From the NCBI GenBank assembly GCA_028688145.1, contig JAQTYU010000001.1, positions 202,284-266,283 on the forward strand: a DNA stretch of 64,000 nt. Direction: 5' to 3'. Origin of the DNA: Thiotrichaceae bacterium. GTDB lineage: Bacteria > Pseudomonadota > Gammaproteobacteria > Beggiatoales > Beggiatoaceae. The notes under the pieces are model-generated. The model made no database searches and was not told where the DNA came from. It was given only the letters and a program-made list of their open reading frames with translations. A program made the translations under genes and the position numbers. Shown in pieces: positions 35,835 to 45,258 of the stretch; position 1 is the first letter of the stretch, and each line of letters begins with the position of its first letter.

Positions 35835-36260
35835 TTACTGTAATCTTTTGGCTGGTCCTGTCGCGAAACCTTTACCAAAACTCGTACAACATCCAGGACA
35901 TGATTCGTCATTGAACCTTCCTACGCCCCAATGACTATCGGGATCACTCTCATTCCATGCCCCATAACAGACTTTTTCATCTTCCGAACCCCCGAGGGTA
36001 AAAGTTTGTTCACTAAAACGCTTGATAACATAGACTTCATCATTACCAGGTCATTCTCCTCCCTTTTCTGAAAAGAATTTCAAATAGACTGTATTTGAAG
36101 TGTTATTTTCCAAGCTCCAACTCAAGGTAGCATCTCCAGCAAATACGAGATTACTTAAAGAAAGTCCTCCCATAATTAAACCTACAATGAAAAGCCCTCT
36201 TAAGTCCACATATCCCTTTTGCTGAGAAATTGGGTAATAACGATTGAAACAGGTTGCCAT
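35835..36260 (-). pseudogene. Small secreted Cys-containing protein with in-frame TGA
   Basis: ATG 36260 (GGAG upstream) opens a product with a signal sequence (GLFIVGLIMGGLSLSNLVFA) and a mature part starting GDATLSWSLENNTSNTVYLK. A TGA at 36051-36053 interrupts it, but the same frame continues for 71 sense codons with clearly protein-like text: NDEVYVIKRFSEQTFTLGGS, CYGAWNESD, FNDESCPGCCTSFGKG, ending at 35835. A single TGG to TGA change would explain the stop. Recent inactivation or readthrough are the options. The family is not recognised. Confidence 0.65.
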
Positions 36261-36512
36261 ACATTTTTCTCCGTAATGTACTCAAATTTCATAAAATACT
36301 ACTGCAAATTTAAAGCATAAATAAAGTGCGTTAATTATTATTGACTGTAAATAATCCTAATCAGCATTGATATACAGCATAAAACCACACGCGCAGGCAA
36401 AAATACTTATGTTAAAATCGGTGCTTATCGAAGCCCTCATTATAAAAGAACTGTTTTGCCACTAAACGCTTCTAAAAATTGGCTATTACCGACTTAAACT
36501 TAAGGAATTTTG

Positions 36513-39500
36513 ATGACTGCCTCAACGTCGCGCCCCCAGATTTACCGCCATCGTAAACCGCTCGCTCCCCTGACAATTGCGATTATTATTCGCACCAAAG
36601 ATCGTCCGCACCAGCTCAATCGTTGCTTACAAAGTCTCGCTGAGCAAAAACGCCTTCCTGATGAAGTGATTGTGATTAATGACGCGGGCGAGTCGGTGAA
36701 AAGCATTTTAGGCGAATACAGTGATTTACCCATCCGCTTGATTGAAAATCCTGTGAATCAAGGACGGGCGCGAGCAGGTAATTTGGGCGTACGACTGGCG
36801 CGCAGTCAAGTGATTGGATTTTTAGACGATGATGATCGTTATTTACCAGAACATTTATTGCGTCTCGAAAAAGTGATGTTGCACTTTGATTCCAAAGTTG
36901 CTTATTCAGGCTGCCGCGTGGTGCAACGCCATTTTTTGGGCGAAGACACTCCGCTACATGAACAAGTGCTGTCCCAATTTAACGATCCTTATCAAGCCCA
37001 ACGCCTGCAATATGAAAATTATATCCCCCTGATTAATTTGCTTATTGACCGTGACTTATTTTTAAAATATCAAGGTTTTGATGAACAATTTGAAATCTTT
37101 GAAGATTGGGATTTATTACTGCGTTTGTCGCGCCAAGTCGGTTTTTATCATCTCGACCGCATCACCACCGAATATGGGGTGTGGGGCAATCAACAAATTA
37201 CCCAATCCACGCAACGCAGCCGCTGGGTACAAGCCTATCACCAATTTCTTGCCAAACATTTGCTGAGTTTGGAAAGTGAGCCTCAGCTGAAATTATTAGC
37301 AGAATATTGGATGGTCAGCCAAGAACGGCGCGGCATGGTGCAAAACACCACCACCGAAAAGCGTGAATTAGAACAACGCTTATTGCAAGCGGAACGCAAT
37401 GTTGATCAATTACAGCAACAAGTAACACAACACCAGCGCAATTACGAAGCTTTAAATGAGGCGCACGCACAACAAGATGCACAATTTCAGCAGCATTTAC
37501 AAGCTACTGAACAACGTTTACAAAGCACCGAGCAAACCTATCAGCAAGATTTGCAGCGTCATCAACAAGAATTAAAAAATCTGCTGCAAGTTGAACACAG
37601 TTTAAAATTACAACTGTCTGATATTACAAGTCAATATCAAAGCTTAGACAGAGGCTACAAAACTGAACGCAAAGATACGCAGCAACAATTGCAGCAGCGC
37701 GAAGACTTATTGCATGATGTGCAACGCCAATTAACGCTGGGTTTATCACAAGGCACTTTACACAAGATTCTCGGCAACCAAGCCCCGAGCCGTTTTAATT
37801 TCACCGCCGATGACCATTTGCGCAATACTTTGCAACAATTGATTGCGTGGTTTCAACTGCGCCAACAATTATGGGTGAGTCAGCAACAAGCGCCGCAACA
37901 ACAATTACAGCAACAACTTCATGCTGTGCAACAACTTAACGGCAATCTGCGGCAGGAATTACGTGTTATCACCGATAAGGCGATGAAATCACGCTGGTTG
38001 CACCGTGGCGGCTACGTGAAAATGTTAAATCAGATTAATTGCTTGGCAGATAATCTGACTCAAGAATTGCAACAAACCCACGCGCCCGCGCTGATTACGC
38101 CCACGCCTTTAGAAATCACCTTTGCGAGCAATTTGCCGCCGCGTCCTTTGTCTGGCTTACGTCCGAATTTAAATTGTTTTGCAGGTTCGACAGATGCCTT
38201 GCAACTGATTGAAAGCAGCGAAATCCGAGGCAATCATTTATTTCATCTCGGCAGCGGCAGCACTTTAGTCTTTCCCGTGAGCGTGCATTGCAATGGTTTT
38301 AGCCGCGTGGAAATAACTTTTGCAACCTATGCACGTTTAAATCCCTGTCATTTGCGCTGCGTGGTGCGTGAAGTGGGACATTCGGAAGTGTTGCGCAGTG
38401 TGCAATGCAGCGCGTTGACGGTGTTGGACAATCAATTTCACCCCTTCCAATTCGAGCCGATTTTAGATTCTGAAGGCAAAACCTATCAAGTCGAAATCGA
38501 CTCGCCCGACGTGCACGAACCTTATGGGGTGGCGGTGTGGTGTCAAGAACCGTCCTTGCCTGCACAATTCACCGCGCCGCCTCAAGTTGTCATCACCGCC
38601 GTTCCCGATAATATTCCTGCATGGGTGCAACGCAGTTTATTAGCGCAAGCCTTGCCTGCGGTGTTGCGCAGCAGTACGCCCGAACATTTATTTATTATCA
38701 GCCATGCGGCTGAGCCTTTGAAACTGCACACCTTTTTGCAGAGTTTAGGCAAGCTTTGTGAACAAGGTAAAACTTCCGCACAAGTCTTAATTTGGGGCGA
38801 AGTTTCCGAGGCGACGCAAGCCTATATTCAACAGCAGCAATTATTACAACTGCGCCATCCGAGTTTGGTGCAATTGTTGGAAAAAATCGCAACTTCGCCC
38901 GCTAATTTCTTATGGCTATTGGAAAACAGCACTTTGCCTGCGGTTGATGCTTGCGAGTTTTTAGCCGAAGTGCTGCACACCCATCCCAAAGCGGGCATGA
39001 TTGTGCCCTGTTTGGTGCAGGGTGAAACTTTGAATGCAACGTATGCCCTGCTGAATAGTGAAGGCATCATGCAACATTTCCCTGTGGGAATGCCTGCAAA
39101 CCATCCTTATCATGGTTATCGGCGCGAAGTGGATGCGGTGAGTACGCCTTGCGTGATTTTGCAACGGGCTGCTTTAAAAACTTTGAATTTCAAAGCTTTG
39201 GCAGCGTATAAAACCCTGCCTTATCAGTTAAGTGAAATTATCTGGCAATTGCGCCAAAACGCATGGTTGGCGGTGTATGAATCCACTTTGTGCTATCAAG
39301 ATGATTGTGCACAACGCGTGCTGAATTCTAAAGAGTATCTCGCAGATCAAAAGGTGTTTTTCAAAAATTGGCAGCAGGCTTTAGTCAAACAAGGCAGCTT
39401 GTTAAATACTGCCGCCTTGCTCAATCCGAAACAACAGCGCAACGTGTTGATTATTGATGCAACTTTGCCTACTTATGATGAAGATTCAGGCTCGTTGCGG

Positions 39501-40523
39501 ATTTATACCTTGATGAAAATCTTGGGACAAATGGGCTATAAAGTCACCTTTTTCCCCGACAATTTGGACAGCAAGTTTAAATATCGGCACGCGCTGGAAG
39601 CTTTGGGCGTGGAAGTGTTTCATGGGCAATACAATATTGGGGACGCGCTGAGTTATCGTCATTTTGATTTTGCCATCGTGTGCCGCGTCGATATTGGGCA
39701 ACGTTATATTCCGTTTATTCGCCTGTTGTCGCCTGAAACCAAAGTGTTTTATGACACGGTCGATATTCATTATGTGCGTGAATTGCGCCAAGCCGAGATT
39801 GAAAATAATCCTGAATTGGGACTGCGGGCTTTAGACACCAAGCGCAAAGAATTGGCAAATTGTCTGCTCGCGCATCGCGTGCTCACCGTGACTGAAGACG
39901 ATGGGCTGCATTTGCGCAAAGAATTAACCAGCGTCGAATATTCGGTGATTCCAAACATTCACGAATTGCCCGCGCCTGCTACCACAGGTTTTGCGGAACG
40001 TGATGGCATTGTATTCATTGGTAATTACAATCATCAGCCCAATGAAGATGCGGTTTATTATTTTGTGGAAAACGTGATGCCGAAGATTTTGGCGCGTATT
40101 CCTAACGTGAAATTGTATTTAGTCGGCAGCAACATGAAGCCAAAAATGCGCGAACTTGCCAGCGCAAATATTGAAATTGTGGGCTGGGTTGACGAAGTTG
40201 AACCTGCGTTTGCACAGCGGCGGGTGTTTGTGTCGTATCTGCGTTATGGCGCGGGCATGAAGGGCAAATTAGGGCAGGCGTTGGCGTTGGGCTTGCCTGT
40301 GGTCAGCACCACGGTGGGCGCGGAAGGCATGGGTTTAACCGATCATGAAACCGCTTTGATTGCGGATGAGCCTGAAAGTTTTGCGGCGGCAGTGTGCGAG
40401 TTATATCACGATGCCGCATTGTGGGATAAATTGGCGCAACAAGGGCGTGAATATATTGACCAACGTTATGGCGCGGCGGCGGTTCGGGAACAATTAGCGG
40501 AGTTGTTTGCGCGTTATCGTTAG
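36513..40523 (+). CDS. Multi-domain glycosyltransferase (GT2 + coiled coil + GT4-like)
   Basis: A 1336-residue cytoplasmic enzyme. The N-terminal GT2 domain (about 17-250) has IAIIIRTKDRPHQLNRCLQS, the metal-site FLDDDDRYLP near 105, and EDWDLLLRL near 196. A Gln-rich coiled coil (about 275-420) follows, then a beta-sandwich-like region (about 540-690) and a degenerate GT2-like part (about 690-930). The C-terminal GT4-type domain (about 975-1336) has RNVLIIDATLPTYDEDSGSL, FIGNYNHQPNEDAV, YLVGSN and GKLGQALALGLPVVSTTVGA. It probably builds a surface polysaccharide or modifies glycoproteins. ATG 36513 has AAGGA six bases upstream. Confidence 0.88.
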   Translation: MTASTSRPQIYRHRKPLAPLTIAIIIRTKDRPHQLNRCLQSLAEQKRLPDEVIVINDAGESVKSILGEYSDLPIRLIENPVNQGRARAGNLGVRLARSQVIGFLDDDDRYLPEHLLRLEKVMLHFDSKVAYSGCRVVQRHFLGEDTPLHEQVLSQFNDPYQAQRLQYENYIPLINLLIDRDLFLKYQGFDEQFEIFEDWDLLLRLSRQVGFYHLDRITTEYGVWGNQQITQSTQRSRWVQAYHQFLAKHLLSLESEPQLKLLAEYWMVSQERRGMVQNTTTEKRELEQRLLQAERNVDQLQQQVTQHQRNYEALNEAHAQQDAQFQQHLQATEQRLQSTEQTYQQDLQRHQQELKNLLQVEHSLKLQLSDITSQYQSLDRGYKTERKDTQQQLQQREDLLHDVQRQLTLGLSQGTLHKILGNQAPSRFNFTADDHLRNTLQQLIAWFQLRQQLWVSQQQAPQQQLQQQLHAVQQLNGNLRQELRVITDKAMKSRWLHRGGYVKMLNQINCLADNLTQELQQTHAPALITPTPLEITFASNLPPRPLSGLRPNLNCFAGSTDALQLIESSEIRGNHLFHLGSGSTLVFPVSVHCNGFSRVEITFATYARLNPCHLRCVVREVGHSEVLRSVQCSALTVLDNQFHPFQFEPILDSEGKTYQVEIDSPDVHEPYGVAVWCQEPSLPAQFTAPPQVVITAVPDNIPAWVQRSLLAQALPAVLRSSTPEHLFIISHAAEPLKLHTFLQSLGKLCEQGKTSAQVLIWGEVSEATQAYIQQQQLLQLRHPSLVQLLEKIATSPANFLWLLENSTLPAVDACEFLAEVLHTHPKAGMIVPCLVQGETLNATYALLNSEGIMQHFPVGMPANHPYHGYRREVDAVSTPCVILQRAALKTLNFKALAAYKTLPYQLSEIIWQLRQNAWLAVYESTLCYQDDCAQRVLNSKEYLADQKVFFKNWQQALVKQGSLLNTAALLNPKQQRNVLIIDATLPTYDEDSGSLRIYTLMKILGQMGYKVTFFPDNLDSKFKYRHALEALGVEVFHGQYNIGDALSYRHFDFAIVCRVDIGQRYIPFIRLLSPETKVFYDTVDIHYVRELRQAEIENNPELGLRALDTKRKELANCLLAHRVLTVTEDDGLHLRKELTSVEYSVIPNIHELPAPATTGFAERDGIVFIGNYNHQPNEDAVYYFVENVMPKILARIPNVKLYLVGSNMKPKMRELASANIEIVGWVDEVEPAFAQRRVFVSYLRYGAGMKGKLGQALALGLPVVSTTVGAEGMGLTDHETALIADEPESFAAAVCELYHDAALWDKLAQQGREYIDQRYGAAAVREQLAELFARYR

Positions 40524-40529
40524 GTTTGA

Positions 40530-40565
40530 ATGTGGGTTGGGTTGCCGTTGGCAGCCCAACCTACG
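40530..40565. repeat. Hairpin GTGGGTTGGGTTGCC
   Basis: A palindrome of the GTAGGTTGGG family (compare 8627-8733) directly follows the glycosyltransferase stop and may end transcription. Confidence 0.55.
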
Positions 40566-40639
40566 AAGCTAATTATGCAAGAGATACTTTGCAACTCGGT
40601 GATTATAGGTATTACTCAGCATATAATATGCTTCTATAT

Positions 40640-41491
40640 CTATGTGGCTGAATTGAAGCCAGCCCAAAAGTCTTCAATAAGTACTTTAATAGGTACTTTT
40701 ATATCATCATCTTCTTCATCTTCATAACGAAAAGCTGATTGGGTTCCAATAGCATCAACTAAACGCTCAACTAACTCTTTAGTTTGCAGTTTCTGTAATA
40801 TGTCGAAACAACCAGATGGTATGGTTATAAGTTCTCTTGAATTTATGCCCAATAGATAAGCACCCATACGATCAAGATTATGTCCTAAAGTGTCAGCGGG
40901 AATGTTGTCTCCATAAATATCCTCACCTACGGTATAGTGGTAATTACATAAGATCGCTTTAATATCTATAGCGTCTTTTTTATTACTAGAGCCACGCTCT
41001 AACCATGCCACCAACTTTAGTAAAGCTAAACTTGCTATGGAACAAACAGGGATTTTCACACCATTTCCCAATGTGACTTCAACAACACCACGATCAAAAG
41101 CTTCTTGAAATCCTTCGATATTCATTACGGTTTTTTGATCAGGAGGCCAATAAATTTTTCCCTCAATAGCTATATCGCCCAATGGTATAATGTCTATATC
41201 TATTGCTTTTAAAGACAGGCGATGTACACTAACTTTTTGACAACCCCCTGTTATCAAAGCTATTTTTAGTCGTTCCCAATCATTCCATGTACAAATAGAA
41301 ATAGCAATATCTATGTCAAGGGTTTTTCTGAGGTGCTCACAACCGAACACATTAGACAGTATTATATCTCTTGCTGTTGCTCCTACCACAAAATATGGTA
41401 TTTTTTGACATTCACAAATACGAGAAATTGTCGTGAGTACACCTTCAATTTGGGGTGATAATGGTTTTTTCAACCCGTAAGTATTGCTCAT
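40640..41491 (-). CDS. AbiEii-like nucleotidyltransferase toxin
   Basis: A 283-residue protein of the polymerase-beta-type nucleotidyltransferase fold. The motif FVVGATARDIIL followed by TLDIDIAI gives the G-(x)-RD and DxD metal site. The remaining domain IPVCSIASLALLKLVAWLER is standard for AbiEii-type toxins of type IV toxin-antitoxin systems, which stop growth by transferring nucleotides to tRNA. Its 5' end overlaps the antitoxin gene by 47 bases, so the two are translationally linked. It ends in an unusually acidic stretch (RYEDEEDDDIK). Single-gene nucleotidyltransferases are an alternative, but the partner supports AbiE. Confidence 0.8.
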   Translation of the reverse strand: MSNTYGLKKPLSPQIEGVLTTISRICECQKIPYFVVGATARDIILSNVFGCEHLRKTLDIDIAISICTWNDWERLKIALITGGCQKVSVHRLSLKAIDIDIIPLGDIAIEGKIYWPPDQKTVMNIEGFQEAFDRGVVEVTLGNGVKIPVCSIASLALLKLVAWLERGSSNKKDAIDIKAILCNYHYTVGEDIYGDNIPADTLGHNLDRMGAYLLGINSRELITIPSGCFDILQKLQTKELVERLVDAIGTQSAFRYEDEEDDDIKVPIKVLIEDFWAGFNSAT

Positions 41492-42485
41492 CTAAAAACT
41501 CCGCAACTTCAATATTTCGATCATCTTGGCTGGCGAGTAATTCTGCGATTGCGAGCATTACTTTTGCCTGTTCGTTGAGTTCAAAACCTTTTCCCCAAAA
41601 AGCACTAACTAGCCATAAATTTCCATTTTTGGAAGGTTTCATCCGTAACTTCGCAAGACGTTGTTGTAACGCCTGATGTGTAAATAATTGTAAACGTTCT
41701 GGATAGAGTTTATTGGATATTTTTGCCGCCGCCACTTCCCCTCCCCAATAATCACCTTCAGCCATTGGAATATTCTCCCATTGTTCAGTACAAATGACCA
41801 TGACTCCCTTCAATTTGGGCTTAATAACAAAGGCATACTCTTTTAACCACAACTTCATTAATTCTGGCACAGAAATAAGTCTGCCCCCTGTAGATGTTTT
41901 TCTATAGAAGCCACGCTGAGTTAGATAATAAAAAGACTTACTAACCATACCTAACGAAATATTGGCGAGTCCCGCTAATTGTCGGTAATTTTTTGTTAAC
42001 AACATTGTAGGTTCGGAAAGTATTACAAATAGTAACTTCATAATACCCTCTGTAATACCTGTTATTCTACGACCTTCATAAGTAAGATTATGAGACGGTT
42101 TTTTACCTTCAATCATAATATGTAAACCTGCTATATGAATCCTAGCATTGCCCACCGTATCAATATAATTAATTTTATTGTTTTCACAATATTCTGCCAG
42201 AAAAGGTGTTAATGGTGAACAAATCAGTAAAAGTGGCAATTTAATATCTTTACAATAGCTATCTTTTTGCTGTATGAAAATATCTAAACTTTCTTTACGG
42301 TGAAGTTTTTTAAAGACAACTGCAAACTTAAATTCATCACCGTTGTTCATTCGGATATGAGCTTCTCCATCTAAAAAGTTTTCTATGCTATGGGCTGAAC
42401 TATGTTCAAAAACTGAGATACGAATGAAAGGAGCGTTCGTTTCAACTAATGTTGCAAATTGAGATTCTGATGCCATTATGTTCAC
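41445..42485 (-). CDS. AbiEi-like winged-helix antitoxin
   Basis: A 346-residue partner of the nucleotidyltransferase. The central winged-helix region reads YRQLAGLANISLGMVSKSFY with LTQRGFY. The N-terminal half carries LLLICSPLTPFLAEYCENN and the GNARIHI stretch, typical of large AbiEi-like antitoxins. The C-terminal half (KGVMVICTEQWENIPMAEGD) probably contacts the toxin. Antitoxins of this group bind palindromes in their own promoter. A 7-base-arm palindrome lies 16 bases before the start. The start may be ATG 42485 or the ATG two codons later. Confidence 0.78.
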   Translation of the reverse strand: MNIMASESQFATLVETNAPFIRISVFEHSSAHSIENFLDGEAHIRMNNGDEFKFAVVFKKLHRKESLDIFIQQKDSYCKDIKLPLLLICSPLTPFLAEYCENNKINYIDTVGNARIHIAGLHIMIEGKKPSHNLTYEGRRITGITEGIMKLLFVILSEPTMLLTKNYRQLAGLANISLGMVSKSFYYLTQRGFYRKTSTGGRLISVPELMKLWLKEYAFVIKPKLKGVMVICTEQWENIPMAEGDYWGGEVAAAKISNKLYPERLQLFTHQALQQRLAKLRMKPSKNGNLWLVSAFWGKGFELNEQAKVMLAIAELLASQDDRNIEVAEFLDEQYLRVEKTIITPN

Positions 42486-42500
42486 ATAGCTATTTTGTTC

Positions 42501-42516
42501 ATGATTCGTGAATCAT
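42501..42516. promoter_or_regulatory. Putative operator of the AbiE pair
   Basis: The perfect inverted repeat ATGATTC-GT-GAATCAT lies 16 bases upstream of the antitoxin start. Known AbiEi proteins repress their operon by binding inverted repeats at the promoter, so this is a fitting site. Binding itself is inferred. Confidence 0.5.
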
Positions 42517-42633
42517 ACAACTAGATGAACGCTAATTCAAGTAAGTAACTCATACTCCAGCCTTGTTTGAGGAAAATAATATCTTGTCTCTAGTCTCTAA
42601 ATAAGAACTTGTGCCATATATGCCCATACAAGG

Positions 42634-42666
42634 CTGTATGGCAGCTACGTCTTATACACCCTACGC
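42634..42666. repeat. Half element of the GTATAAGGCGTAGC family
   Basis: Only the right arm, TGTATGGCAGCTACGTCTTA followed by TACACCCTACGC, is clear. Confidence 0.5.
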
Positions 42667-43066
42667 TGACTCATTGAGATTGAATAATGCTTTCATGTCA
42701 TAGACTGTCTGCTTTTCACAACAACTTTAAAGTTATTGTTATAACTCAATAGAATAATGCTTTATTTCAGCTGAAAAGCCCGCAATTCTGTTTTATTCTG
42801 CGTGAATTTCACAGAGTCGCGTTTTCAGCAAAAATTAGCTGATAGCAACTTTGTATCAAACTTATTACAAGATGTACTATTTTCTCAAATATTAAATTTA
42901 GCAGGCAGCGTTACAGAATAATTATTTGTTTATTCAGTAAATTTTAATAATTAATCTATGTTAATTTTTAAAAAACTTTTTGGGGTGTGACAAAATGCTT
43001 CAAAAATGAGCCAATCAATAAAACTATATTTTTTATAAAAATCAATTAGATAGTTTTAGTTGTATC

Positions 43067-43084
43067 TTGGCACTAAAATTGACT
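43067..43084 (+). promoter_or_regulatory. Sigma-54-like promoter of the aldehyde dehydrogenase gene
   Basis: TTGGCAC-N5-TTGAC fits the -24/-12 consensus (TTGGCAC-N5-TTGC), with the GG and the -12 G separated correctly; the -12 element reads GA instead of GC. The start of transcription would fall near 43095, about 55 bases before the coding start. Confidence 0.5.
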
Positions 43085-43149
43085 ATAGTAGAGAGACAGC
43101 ATTCAAAGCATAACTTAATAACTGATTTCACAATCAAAGGAGCAACCCC

Positions 43150-44670
43150 ATGTTATATGCTAAGCCGAATCAACCAGGTTCTAAAGTTTCCTTCAAAGCA
43201 CGTTATGGCAATTTTATTGGCGGCGAATGGGTAGCACCCGTTGGCGGACAATATTTTGAAAATGTTTCCCCCGTAGATGGCAAAGTATTCTGCGAAATTC
43301 CACGCTCACAAGCCGAAGATGTCGAACTGGCATTAGATGCCGCACACGCTGCCAAAGATTCTTGGGGCAAAACCCCTGCTGCACAACGCGCTTTAGTGTT
43401 GAACAAAATTGCTGACCGTATGGAAGCTAATTTAGAAACCTTGGCTGTGGCTGAAACTTGGGACAATGGTAAACCTGTTCGTGAAACCTTAGCCGCTGAC
43501 GTGCCCTTAGCAATTGACCATTTCCGTTATTTTGCAGGCTGCATCCGCGCACAAGAAGGTACTTTAAGCGAAATAAGTCACGACTTAGTTGCTTACCATT
43601 TCCATGAGCCCCTGGGCGTGGTTGGGCAAATTATTCCTTGGAACTTCCCCTTGTTAATGGCAGTGTGGAAAATTGCACCTGCCTTAGCCGCTGGGAACTG
43701 CATCGTTTTGAAACCCGCAGAACAAACCCCAGTTTCTATTCTGATTTTGTTGGAAGTCATTGCTGATTTATTACCCAAAGGCGTGTTGAACATCATCAAC
43801 GGGTTTGGACTTGAAGCAGGCAAGCCACTGGCAACCAGCAAGCGCATTGCTAAAATTGCGTTCACGGGCGAAACCAGCACCGGGCGTCTAATCATGCAAT
43901 ACGCCTCACAAAACATCATTCCTGTGACCTTGGAATTGGGCGGCAAGTCTCCTAACATCTTCTTTGAAGACGTGTCCTCACAAGACGACGCTTTCTTTAA
44001 CAAAGCCCTCGAAGGCTTCTCCATGTTCGCATTGAACCAAGGTGAAGTGTGTACCTGTCCTTCTCGCGCATTGGTGCAAGAATCCATTTACGAGCAATTC
44101 ATTGAAAAAGCAGTTGCCCGTGTTCGCAATGTGAAACAAGGCAATCCTTTAGACACGGATACCATGATCGGAGCACAAGCTTCCTCCGAACAAATGGAAA
44201 AAATCCTGAGCTACATTGATATTGGTAAGCAAGAAGGCGCGCAATTACTCACCGGTGGCACGCGCAAAGTCATCAACGAAGGCTTAGAAGAAGGCTATTA
44301 TGTTGAACCCACGATTTTCAAGGGTGATAACAAGATGCGTATCTTCCAAGAAGAAATTTTCGGGCCCGTATTATCCGTCACCACCTTCAAAGATGAAGAA
44401 GAAGCTTTACACATCGCCAATGATACCTTGTACGGTTTAGGCGCAGGTGTTTGGTCTCGTGATGGTAGCCGTGCGTATCGTATGGGCAGAGCAATTCAAG
44501 CAGGTCGCGTATGGACCAACTGCTACCACTTGTATCCTGCACACTCTGCTTTCGGTGGCTACAAACAATCTGGTATCGGTCGCGAAACCCATAAGATGAT
44601 GTTGGATCACTACCAACAAACCAAGAACCTGTTGGTGAGCTACGACCCCAACGCTTTAGGTTTCTTCTAA
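43150..44670 (+). CDS. NAD-dependent aldehyde dehydrogenase (ExaC/AldB type)
   Basis: A 506-residue cytoplasmic enzyme oxidising aldehydes to acids. The nucleotide-binding and catalytic motifs are [37 protein letters not shown] with the general-base Glu, and [11 protein letters not shown] with the catalytic Cys. EEIFGPV and [11 protein letters not shown] complete the set. The NQGEVCTC form is typical of acetaldehyde/ethanol-linked ExaC/AldB enzymes, which are often sigma-54 dependent. A GAGCAACCCC leader with AAAGGAG precedes ATG 43150. The DUF779 gene downstream is its common partner. Confidence 0.93.
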   Translation: MLYAKPNQPGSKVSFKARYGNFIGGEWVAPVGGQYFENVSPVDGKVFCEIPRSQAEDVELALDAAHAAKDSWGKTPAAQRALVLNKIADRMEANLETLAVAETWDNGKPVRETLAADVPLAIDHFRYFAGCIRAQEGTLSEISHDLVAYHFHEPLGVVGQIIPWNFPLLMAVWKIAPALAAGNCIVLKPAEQTPVSILILLEVIADLLPKGVLNIINGFGLEAGKPLATSKRIAKIAFTGETSTGRLIMQYASQNIIPVTLELGGKSPNIFFEDVSSQDDAFFNKALEGFSMFALNQGEVCTCPSRALVQESIYEQFIEKAVARVRNVKQGNPLDTDTMIGAQASSEQMEKILSYIDIGKQEGAQLLTGGTRKVINEGLEEGYYVEPTIFKGDNKMRIFQEEIFGPVLSVTTFKDEEEALHIANDTLYGLGAGVWSRDGSRAYRMGRAIQAGRVWTNCYHLYPAHSAFGGYKQSGIGRETHKMMLDHYQQTKNLLVSYDPNALGFF

Positions 44671-44686
44671 ACAGTTCCTCCTCCGC

Positions 44687-44737
44687 CTTGAACCCCACTG
44701 CTCTCTCCTCCAACTGGCAGTGGTGGTTCAGGTTTTT
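44687..44737 (+). terminator. Terminator of the aldehyde dehydrogenase gene
   Basis: The stem CTTGAACCCCACTGC with GCAGTGGTGGTTCAGG is followed by TTTTT. One mismatch and one G-T pair are tolerated. Confidence 0.8.
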
Positions 44738-44815
44738 AAACCGATTTCAAACATGCTTGTGATGGAAGAGAATAGTGTCTGCACACGCACTGTTTTCTTC
44801 CTTTTTTTATATCTA

Positions 44816-45080
44816 ACCTGAGTTCGGGATAAGAAAGAGCTGAAAGTTTAATCAATCTCGCTTGTTAAAGAAGTTTGTCTCGTTCCAACGCTCTAGCGTT
44901 GGAATGACTACCTCGTCGCTCCAGCGGCGAGGATTTTACAAGCTTCTACCGTACAATGAGGGTCTTAGCGATTCAACTGCGTCATGCCTAGAGTTATCAC
45001 CTTGCAAGGTGGAATACGCTACACTATTCCACCCTACGACTACTAAATTTTCTACTCTTTCTTATCCCGAACTATAGGTT
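44816..45080. mobile_element. 265-base MITE with AGTTCGGGATAAGAAAGAG ends
   Basis: The left end AACCTGAGTTCGGGATAAGA and the complementary right end TCTTATCCCGAACTATAGGT form terminal inverted repeats of about 26 bases. The element encloses other repeat pieces: a CTCGTTCCAACGCTCTAGCG hairpin (44880-44910), half of the TAGGAGTTACG MITE (44948-44991) and a GTGGAATACGC palindrome (45005-45040). It is a nest of non-autonomous elements without a gene. Confidence 0.65.
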
Positions 45081-45258
45081 ATCTAAAATTAACTGCGCGC
45101 TAAAGCTTTAAATAAGCCCCTAAATTCCCTAAAGGGGACTTCAAACACGACAAACTTGTTTCTCTCGTTCCCAAACGCTGTTTGGGAATGCCTGTCAGTC
45201 AAGCTCTGCTTGACAATACAGTGAGGGGGCTCAGTTCATCACATCACGAGGTTTTATC
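45081..45258. repeat. Repeat-rich leader before the DUF779 gene
   Basis: It includes CCCTAAATTCCCTAAAGGGG (about 45118-45137) and the hairpin CTCGTTCCCAAACGCTGTTTGGGAATG (about 45162-45190, shown here as a position), then GTCAAGCTCTGCTTGAC. It resembles the hairpin at about 29322. Confidence 0.55.

Larger units (their letters stand above)
42486..43149. other. Long intergenic region, AbiE pair / aldehyde dehydrogenase
   Basis: It holds the palindrome at 42501, half of a GTATAAGGCGTAGC element (42634-42666) and then an AT-rich leader to the sigma-54-like promoter at 43067. No coding sequence is found. Activator sites for a sigma-54 enhancer protein would be expected here but could not be picked out. 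Confidence 0.5.

Noticed and set aside
36051..36053. TGA as a selenocysteine codon
   Set aside because: No SECIS-like hairpin directly after it was evident, and the residue context (E-x-PGNDE) suggests a lost Trp instead.
43203..44713. Minus-strand ORFs opposite the aldehyde dehydrogenase gene
   Set aside because: They are antisense shadows. One extends into the terminator and has no start signal.
44862..45077. A 71-codon ORF between the aldehyde dehydrogenase and DUF779 genes
   Set aside because: It is composed entirely of repeat units from several families and has no protein-like pattern.
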